Translations under genes and position numbers: made by a program
Assembly: GCA_029721515.1 (NCBI GenBank)
Contig: CM056556.1
Location: forward strand, 17,821,598-17,885,597
DNA from: Synanceia verrucosa
Taxonomy: Eukaryota; Chordata; Actinopteri; Perciformes; Synanceiidae
DNA length: 64,000 nt
Reading direction: 5' to 3'
The notes under the pieces: model-generated
The model's database searches: none
What the model saw: only the letters and a program-made list of their open reading frames with translations
Told to the model about the DNA's origin: nothing
In this document: piece by piece, positions 57,556-64,000 of the stretch
Layout: every line of letters begins with the position of its first letter
Numbering within the stretch: the stretch's first letter is position 1

Positions 57556-58305
57556 TTATATAATAATAATCTAATAATACACCCTTGATCTGTTATTATT
57601 ATGTAGGCCTATGTTGATAACCGCATTGTCCGTTGTGTTGTCACCGCTGCATTGCAGTGTGGGACATTTATGCCGCTGTAGTATGCTTGCATACTGTAAT
57701 ATTTACCGGAAATAATATGCACCTCACATACTATTTGGGTTCATACTAAGGTTTCGGACATACAAAAAAAAAAATCTCACATACTGTTTTAGCATAATCA
57801 ATAGCACTTTAGTATTGAATTTCTTACACATCGTTCTAGAATCAGAACTGAATTCTATGGAAGTATCAGAAATTCCATTCTATTCCATTTCATTCCATTT
57901 CATTCTACACAACAAATAAGAGAGAATTAGAGCTGGATTCATCATTTCACTATCTTCACACGTTGGGTGCAGACAGAGAAAAGGATTCCCAAAAACGTTT
58001 TCTACTGTTCATCAGAAAAAGTATTTCAATGCATTTCATCAACACCTTGAAGAGGCCAAGTGATCACTGGTAAGTCCATTTTTCAATTTATTTTATTTGT
58101 TATAGAGCACAATCTGACTGACGTTTTAAATTTAATACTTAATACTAAAACATTTTAATACTTACTTAAAGGGACACTGTAATTTTTTAAGTATTTTATT
58201 ACCTCAACTCAACGTCTTCATTCATAAATGGGTCCTCATTAGTGTAAAATAACATATTCCAACAATCTGACTTGTCCTCCTGGGCGAAGAATCAGTCGTC
58301 TGTCT
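57556..58305. other. No gene recognised
   Basis: AT-rich; includes an ATTCCATTTC-type short tandem stretch near 57875-57905. Confidence 0.5.
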
Positions 58306-58309
58306 TTAC

Positions 58310-59005
58310 AGCCCAATCCCCAAACCTTCCCCTACACACTAGCCTTCCGTTTGCGCGTCCTCGTGGAGGCTCCGCCATATTAAGGGCCGTCTCAAACCAC
58401 TCAGAGCGGAGGGGAACTGCACCATTAAGCCCTTAAATAGCGAGTTTGCATCGATGCACACTTCGACATTGACAGCTTTAGCAGGAAGTGCGACGGTAAA
58501 AAATGAAGGAGGAAACAACATAGACGTTTAAGTTCTGCATGATGTCCAGTATGTCCCTCACACCTTTGTCTCACTGAAAGAAAATGAAACTAAAGGCATG
58601 ATTTGGAAAGAAAAAAAGACAAAACTAGCAAGTCTTTCTCTATGTTGACATTTGGTTTGATTTTGCATTCCTGGCACATCAAACTGTGAGAACAACTGGC
58701 AGCAAAGTTCATCTGGCTTCATTTGTTTGATAGGAAATGTCAAATTGTGCTGGAGTTGAAAAACCTGTAGAATCACTTAAAATGATATGAGGTATAATGT
58801 AGCTCCTCCTGTACAAGAGGCGTCTTTCTGTTGCCATGGCGATGGTGGCTTCCCTTTTCCAGTAGCGTGAGGAGGGCGTCTCATACCAGCTCATCTTATT
58901 TATACCCTCACCCTTCAGTTATAGTGCCCTCGACAGCTGCGAGTGTGACTTCATTTGGAGTGACACTCGAGTGTGTAGGGAGCGGTTTGGGATTGGGCCT
59001 GCATA
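58310..59005. repeat. Candidate inverted-repeat element
   Basis: GCCCAATCCCCAAACCTTCC then CCTACACACT (58311-58340) is mirrored at 58968-59003 (AGTGTGTAGGGAGCGGTTTG then GGATTGGGC). Fish DNA transposons commonly carry CCCAATCCCAAA-type ends (from memory). No coding content; flanking duplication not found. Confidence 0.4.
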
Positions 59006-59199
59006 GAGCGGGTCGCTCATACGGACGTTTCCATGTCTTTCCAGTCTATAAAAATTATAAACTGACGAGAGGGACATAAAGCACTACCTGCCAGTAATGA
59101 TAGGACAAAATGTATTTCCGCGTTTTGCGATTCACTTTTCACAGAGAAGCAAGGTGGAGACGCTGGTTTTACGTACCCGGCACCAAACTAAAACCTCAG

Positions 59200-59670
59200 T
59201 CATTTCTTTATTTGGATGACACGGAGGAGTTTGCATGTTCTCCCCGTGTCTGCTTGGGACACGGGGAGAACATGCAAACTCCTCAAACAACAACCCAAAA
59301 CATGCATCCACCTCGGGGGTTGCGTCAGGAAGGGCATCCGGCCTAAAACCTCTGCCATTTGTTTCTTTATTGATTAATTTATTTCTTTATTTCCTCATGT
59401 ATTTTTTTATTTCTTTCTTTGAATGACACGGAGGAGTTTGCATGTTCTCCCCGTGTCCACTTGGGTTTACCCCCACAACCAAAAACATCCATCCCCCTTG
59501 GGGGTTGCGTCAGGAAGGGCAACTGGCATAAAACCTCTGCCATTTATTTCTTTATTGATTTATTTATTTATTTATTTCCTCATGTATTTCTTTCTTTCTT
59601 TATTTGGATGGATGTTCTCCCTGTGTCCGCTTGGGATTCATCCAACAACCAAAAACATGCATCCCACTCC
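59200..59670. repeat. Three diverged tandem units of about 200 bp
   Basis: Units begin near 59205, 59412 and 59592 with a T-rich lead, then (GACACGGAG)GAGTTTGCATGT or GGATGGATG, TTCTCCCYGTGTC, CTTGGG, an AACAACCAAAAACATSCAT phrase, and in the first two CTTGGGGGTTGCGTCAGGAA then AAAACCTCTGCCATTT. The third unit is cut short. Related in wording to the SINE-like family but organised differently. Confidence 0.75.
59225..59283. repeat. Perfect 26-bp hairpin, 7-nt loop
   Basis: 59225-59250 (opens AGGAGTTTGCATGTTC) and 59258-59283 are exact reverse complements separated by TGCTTGG. Confidence 0.97.
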
Positions 59671-59675
59671 TTGAG

Positions 59676-60052
59676 TGATTAAATAAATAATATCATAATA
59701 AAATTCCCACAACTAATTTATCTTCCTATCTCACAATCTCTCTTATTTTCACTTCTACTTTTCAAAGATGTTCTGCATATCTTGCACATGAGAAGTAACG
59801 GCTGTTCTTATTGGTCAGAGCATAAAGGACCAGGTGTCCTCAATACTATCAACTTCACTGCTCCAATCATGTGTCTGAAATTTCCATAAGATTCACTTTG
59901 ATATTGAAATGTATCTTGATGATTATTTTGCCAGTGATAGATTTACATATTGAACACACTAATAGGTGTCAGAACTTTCAACCCAAAAACATTTTCATAT
60001 AAAACACAAGAGAGGAGAATTCAGACTATGTTAGTGTTAGGTGCTTCTTTTT
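59676..60052. other. No gene recognised
   Basis: Spacer before the second minisatellite. Confidence 0.5.
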
Positions 60053-61420
60053 AGGGCCCGAGCGGACTGTGAAACAGGTCCGCAAGGGACCTATTGAAAC
60101 TGTGGTGTTTATTAGGGCCCGAGCGGACTGTGAAACAGGTCCGCAAGGGACCTATTGAAACTGTAGTGTTTATTATTATTAGGGCCCGAGCGGACTGTGA
60201 AACAGGTCCGCAAGGGACCTATTGAAATTGTAGTGTTTATTATTATTAGGGCCTGAGCGGACTGTGAAACAGGTCCGCAAGGGACCTATTGAAACTGTAT
60301 GTTTCTTCTTTGTTTATTCTTCTTCTTGTTATTATTATTATTCCTGTAAATCTGTTTTCCCCAATTTCGCCCCTTTCCCAACGTTAAAAGGTTGTATAAA
60401 TTTGCACATTCCTGCGGCCCGCCCCAAAATTCGATATTTTGGGGTGATCGCACACAGTGCACGCAAAATGGCTCCATAGCGCCCCCTTGAAATCTTCAAA
60501 AACCCCTCCCAATAGGGGTTTTTATGGAGTTGCAGGATGAAAATCGGTACACATGTGCAAGTTGACCAGACACACAAAAAAGTCTCTGGCACCAATTCTT
60601 TATTCCAAACAGGAAGTCGGCCATTTTGTTTCCACACATCATTTTGGTGCCATGTCAATGACTTTGTCGTACCTGAACAAAAATTGGTACAGATGTTAAG
60701 CATAACCAATTGAACGAAATTGTCTCTTGGCAGGAAGCTGAAATTCGAACAGGAAGTCGGCCATTTTGAATTTTGGATTTTCTGATGAAAACGAACTCGT
60801 CCTTGGGATTTGGTCCGATCGACTTGAAATTTGGTACAGATCATCTCCAGACCTAGCCGAGCAAAAGTTGTGCTCTGCAGGTAATTCACTCAAAGGGGCG
60901 TGGCTGCTAGGGCTCGAGAAACTTTGGCGAATTCGCCGTCTAAATTCAAACGACTCTCACGTTCACATACTCTATCCGAGCAGCTTCAAATTTTCTGAGC
61001 ATGACGGGGGCTCAGCCCTGAACATGCTAATATATAAATGTCATGCCTTACTCATGGCACCCTCCAGTGGTAACAGGAAGTGACCCGTTGTTTGGCTTTT
61101 TGATGGCTTTAATAAACTCTTATCATCATGAAAGTTGATACACAGGTCAAGGGTGGTGACCTCTAACATCTGATGTGGTCCACACCAATGGGCGGGGCAA
61201 AATGGCCAACTGTCTATTCCAAACAGGAAGTCGGCCATTTTGTTTGACTCTTCATTTTGGCGTGATTTCCACATTGAACTATCGAATGGCTGTAACTCCT
61301 TTGTGTATTGTCCAAATCGCTTGACGTATATTGCCCCCTGCTTGCACCGCCGTACCCTTCTGATGCCCGACCGCGACATAACGCGAGGGCCCTACATAAC
61401 CGCTTGCGGTTTTCTAGTTT
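60053..61420. repeat. Minisatellite-headed dispersed repeat, copy 2
   Basis: Four minisatellite units start at 60053, 60114, 60181 and 60248, followed by a body parallel to 46096-47175. This copy extends to CGCGAGGGCCCTACATAACC and GCTTGCGGTTTTCTAGTTT, which looks like the real 3' end. AGGGCCC occurs at both extremes in inverted sense, hinting at short terminal inverted repeats. No open frame of note. Confidence 0.8.
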
Positions 61421-62770
61421 CCATTGTAACTTGTGTCTTTGAACAGCTGATTTGTAACAGATAGCGTAGGCCAGAGTGTGCCACTATTATACAATTAACA
61501 TGACTTGATCAGGAGCAGTTTGGAGGTATTACTGGTCACACAGGCAGCCTGCATGAATGTAAAATATAGATGAGGCAAACATGTTTCAGTTATTTCTTAA
61601 AATTATTCAACAAAACAATAACAATAACAACAAGCAATATGTAACAAAACACTCTGGTTATTCATCCCACCTAAATACAACTGCTGTATTTCTGACTCAC
61701 TCTGAAAATTCACCCAGACCAATAACAGTGATAAAAATAAAGATATTATTATTATTATTATTACTGATATTTATTTACTGATTATTATTGATACTACTGA
61801 ATGTTGTGCATCAGGGGATTTATGGAATGCTGACAAATGCTGAAAAATAAGTGGGTATACACCGTATACCCGCACATACCCTCGACTACACCAATGGTTA
61901 CAATTAGGGATGCATTTTGATTAAAATCCCCAGACATTTGCTATAGTATAGTTTAGCCATGGGATATTCTTTAATATAATTCTCATTAATGTAGCTAAGT
62001 AGCTGATGGAGGAGTGACACTATTTCAGCTGGGCCAAATTACTCCACTTAAAGACTGGGCCTTTAAGTAACTGGAACTTTGCAGTTGGATGGGTCCTAAG
62101 TCAACTGCTGACTGAACAGTATTTCAATATGCGCTTACACTGTGGCCCCTTAGGGAAAATAAAATCATCCTCCTCAGCCGAGAAGTTTCATCAAAGTTTA
62201 GTGGCAGCCGTGTCCTTTGTTTTAAATCCATTTCCCCACTTTGTAAGATGGTCTCTATTGCTCAGGAGTGGATTCTCTACCCTGAACTGGCTGGTGCAGC
62301 ATAAGGCCATTATGATGAATATTTATAGTATATTAAAAAGTTGATATGCATACAGTTACAGTTGATGCAGTTTTACTATTCATGGTCCAGGATGAAATTT
62401 GGGTCATATTTTTATGTGCCGATTAAGAAATAGTGAAGCTCATTAAGTACTAATTTTAGAAAGTGCTCAGTGATACATTTCTTCATAGTTCACTGGGGGA
62501 CTGACAATTTAAGATTAAGGAGGTTGCATAATTGTTGGGTTGTTAAACAGTTTTGCGACATTCAAAATGAACTATGTGATATAAACAAAATGGAGACACA
62601 TCTGAGACATTTTTCATGCTTAAATTGATTAACATAGTGATAAATACTTGGGAACAATGAAGTCATTTCATGCTTATGAGATAACATATTATGAGGCATA
62701 ATGTAATTGTTAGTGCAGTTTAGTGTGAATAACGACCCAGAGGTAACGTATCTAAATAAGGAAAGGCAAA
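61421..62770. other. No gene recognised
   Basis: AT-rich with an (ATT)n run at 61744-61764. No protein or repeat signature. Confidence 0.5.
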
Positions 62771-62783
62771 GATATGGTAAACA

Positions 62784-63114
62784 TCCATCCATCCATCCAT
62801 TTTCTACCGCTTATCCTCATAGGGTCATGGGGGGCTGGAGCCTATCCCAGCTGTCTTAGGGTGAAAGGCAGGGTACACCCTGGACAAGTTGCCTGTTCAT
62901 ATAGAGGCACATAGAGACAGACAACCACTCACACTCACAACTACAGGCAATTTAAATTAGCCAAATAACCTAATCCCAATGCATGTTTTTGGATGATGGG
63001 AGGAAGCTGGAGAGAGGACCCGGAGATAACCCATGCAGAAAGAATCTGGGAATCAAACCTGGTACCTTCTTGCTGTGAGGCAACAGTGCTAACCACTGCA
63101 CCACCATGCCACCC
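62784..63114 (-). mobile_element. SINE-like element with 10-bp target duplication
   Basis: A full copy from (ATCC)n and ATTTTCTACCGCTTATCCTC to the tRNA-like head; on the minus strand it has TGGTGCAGTGGTTAGCACTG and GGTTTGATTCC, resembling pol III A and B boxes. Flanked by ATGGTAAACA at 62774-62783 and 63115-63124. Part of the body near 63010-63045 is deleted relative to the copy at 12010. Confidence 0.85.
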
Positions 63115-63124
63115 ATGGTAAACA

Positions 63125-64000
63125 ATGATTTGCAATATAAATGAAACAAATGGTAATCATTCACAAAAGGAAAAACTGTGCAATACAAGGAATAAGTAAA
63201 TAAAGCAGAAATATATATAAAAAAAAAACAGTTACAAATGAAAGGTGTTCACTAAGAGGAAAACTCTACAAACAAAACAAAGTCAAACTGGATCCTTAAA
63301 ACAACAAGTTACTAAATGAAAGTGCTAGAAAGTATCAACAGAAAATCACTCTAAATGAGGAAAAAATTTTAATGAGCTAAAAACACCATGAATGCATTCC
63401 CTGCATTTGTTTTAATTAAACTGACCACACCATTCATGTGACTATTTTCTTTTTCTGATATTTGTAATTAAGCTCCCCAGTCCTTCTTTGTGTGCATTGA
63501 CTGTATTTATCCCTGTTTATATATCCCTTACATTTCAATATTATCTGACTGAATTTTTTAATAATAATAATAATAATAATAATAAATTTTATTTATAAGC
63601 ACCTTTCAAGACACACAAGCAGACTGTACACACTGTAACTCCAGCTCCTCTTCACCCTCTCTCCCCCACTTTGAATTTCAAGCATTCGGATCCCAACCAT
63701 CACAGAAAGGGACAGTGGATGATTACAAACAAAACACATCAAAGTGATGCATAAATCCACATCATTGCTTTGCCTAATGTATGCAAACTGGATGTACTTG
63801 CATGGCTGGGGGAGAACAGAAGGGAGCTCTCATGCATTCTAGTCACATGTAAACTATGAGTGGAGAGGGTCTTTGATTTTGCCTGTAAATTTGATCTCTT
63901 GATGCGTTACTTTCACATGAAGTTACACTTTTTCGAAGTAAAAAAGCTTCTGCGTTTTTCTTGCTACTGTTTTTTTTGTTTAATAGTAAATAATGCACCC
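63125..64000. other. No gene; (TAA)n microsatellite
   Basis: (TAA)n at about 63560-63586 followed by TTTTATTTATAAGCACCTTTC, which resembles a retroelement 3' tail. No coding signature. Confidence 0.5.

Noticed and set aside
63040..63114. tRNA gene on the minus strand
   Set aside because: It is the head of the SINE-like repeat with a target duplication outside it; the same head occurs in other copies.

Overview
This window looks like intergenic DNA from a teleost fish. It is AT-rich and microsatellite-dense, and nearly everything recognisable is transposable-element debris of kinds typical of teleosts: Rex1/CR1/L2-type and L1-like LINEs, a Penelope-like element, tRNA-headed SINEs, a BEL/Pao LTR retrotransposon, two Tc1/mariner elements, hAT, Harbinger and piggyBac-like relics, and several small inverted-repeat elements. 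I find no host protein gene, rRNA, CRISPR array or prokaryotic operon that I can defend. The identification is by protein-motif and repeat recognition from memory; no database search was run.

Layout. 1-6.4 kb: an L2-like LINE fragment and two oppositely oriented LINE fragments that meet at about 4.32 kb. 6.4-11.5 kb: mostly unrecognised sequence, then a long (TA)n tract. 11.5-15.4 kb: two minus-strand Rex1-like LINE fragments. The first carries a SINE-like insertion with a 13-bp target duplication and a second SINE; between the two fragments lies a broken MYB/SANT-like gene of the Harbinger-accessory type. 16.3-17.7 kb: a hAT element with an 8-bp target duplication. 18.0-19.45 kb: a Penelope-like element with reverse transcriptase and GIY-YIG domains. 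20.1-23.9 kb: a LINE endonuclease domain split by at least four later insertions (TTAA element, Harbinger relative, SINE-like copy, LTR-like repeat). 26.0-29.0 kb: a fold-back element hit by a SINE-like copy, then a nearly complete LINE 3' half containing a 404-bp inverted-repeat element. 30.8-35 kb: an L1-like LINE fragment and three small TIR elements. 36.7-38.0 and 41.8-43.4 kb: two Tc1/mariner copies with recognisable ends and frameshifted transposases. 45.7-47.2 and 60.0-61.4 kb: two copies of a minisatellite-headed dispersed repeat. 47.9-55.8 kb: a minus-strand BEL/Pao element with both LTRs and all pol domains. 57-59.7 kb: fold-back and tandem repeats, including a perfect 26-bp hairpin.

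Nothing here forms a working gene system. Every transposase, reverse transcriptase and gag carries stops, frameshifts or truncation, so the copies appear non-autonomous. The value of the window is its stratigraphy: target-site duplications and in-frame junctions give a base-level order of insertions. The points most worth a second look are the apparent DD36E spacing in the 36.7-kb Tc1 relative, the perfect 51-bp TIRs flanking a broken transposase at 41.8 kb, the four-fold interrupted LINE, the BEL/Pao copy, and several compact elements with unplaced family identity.
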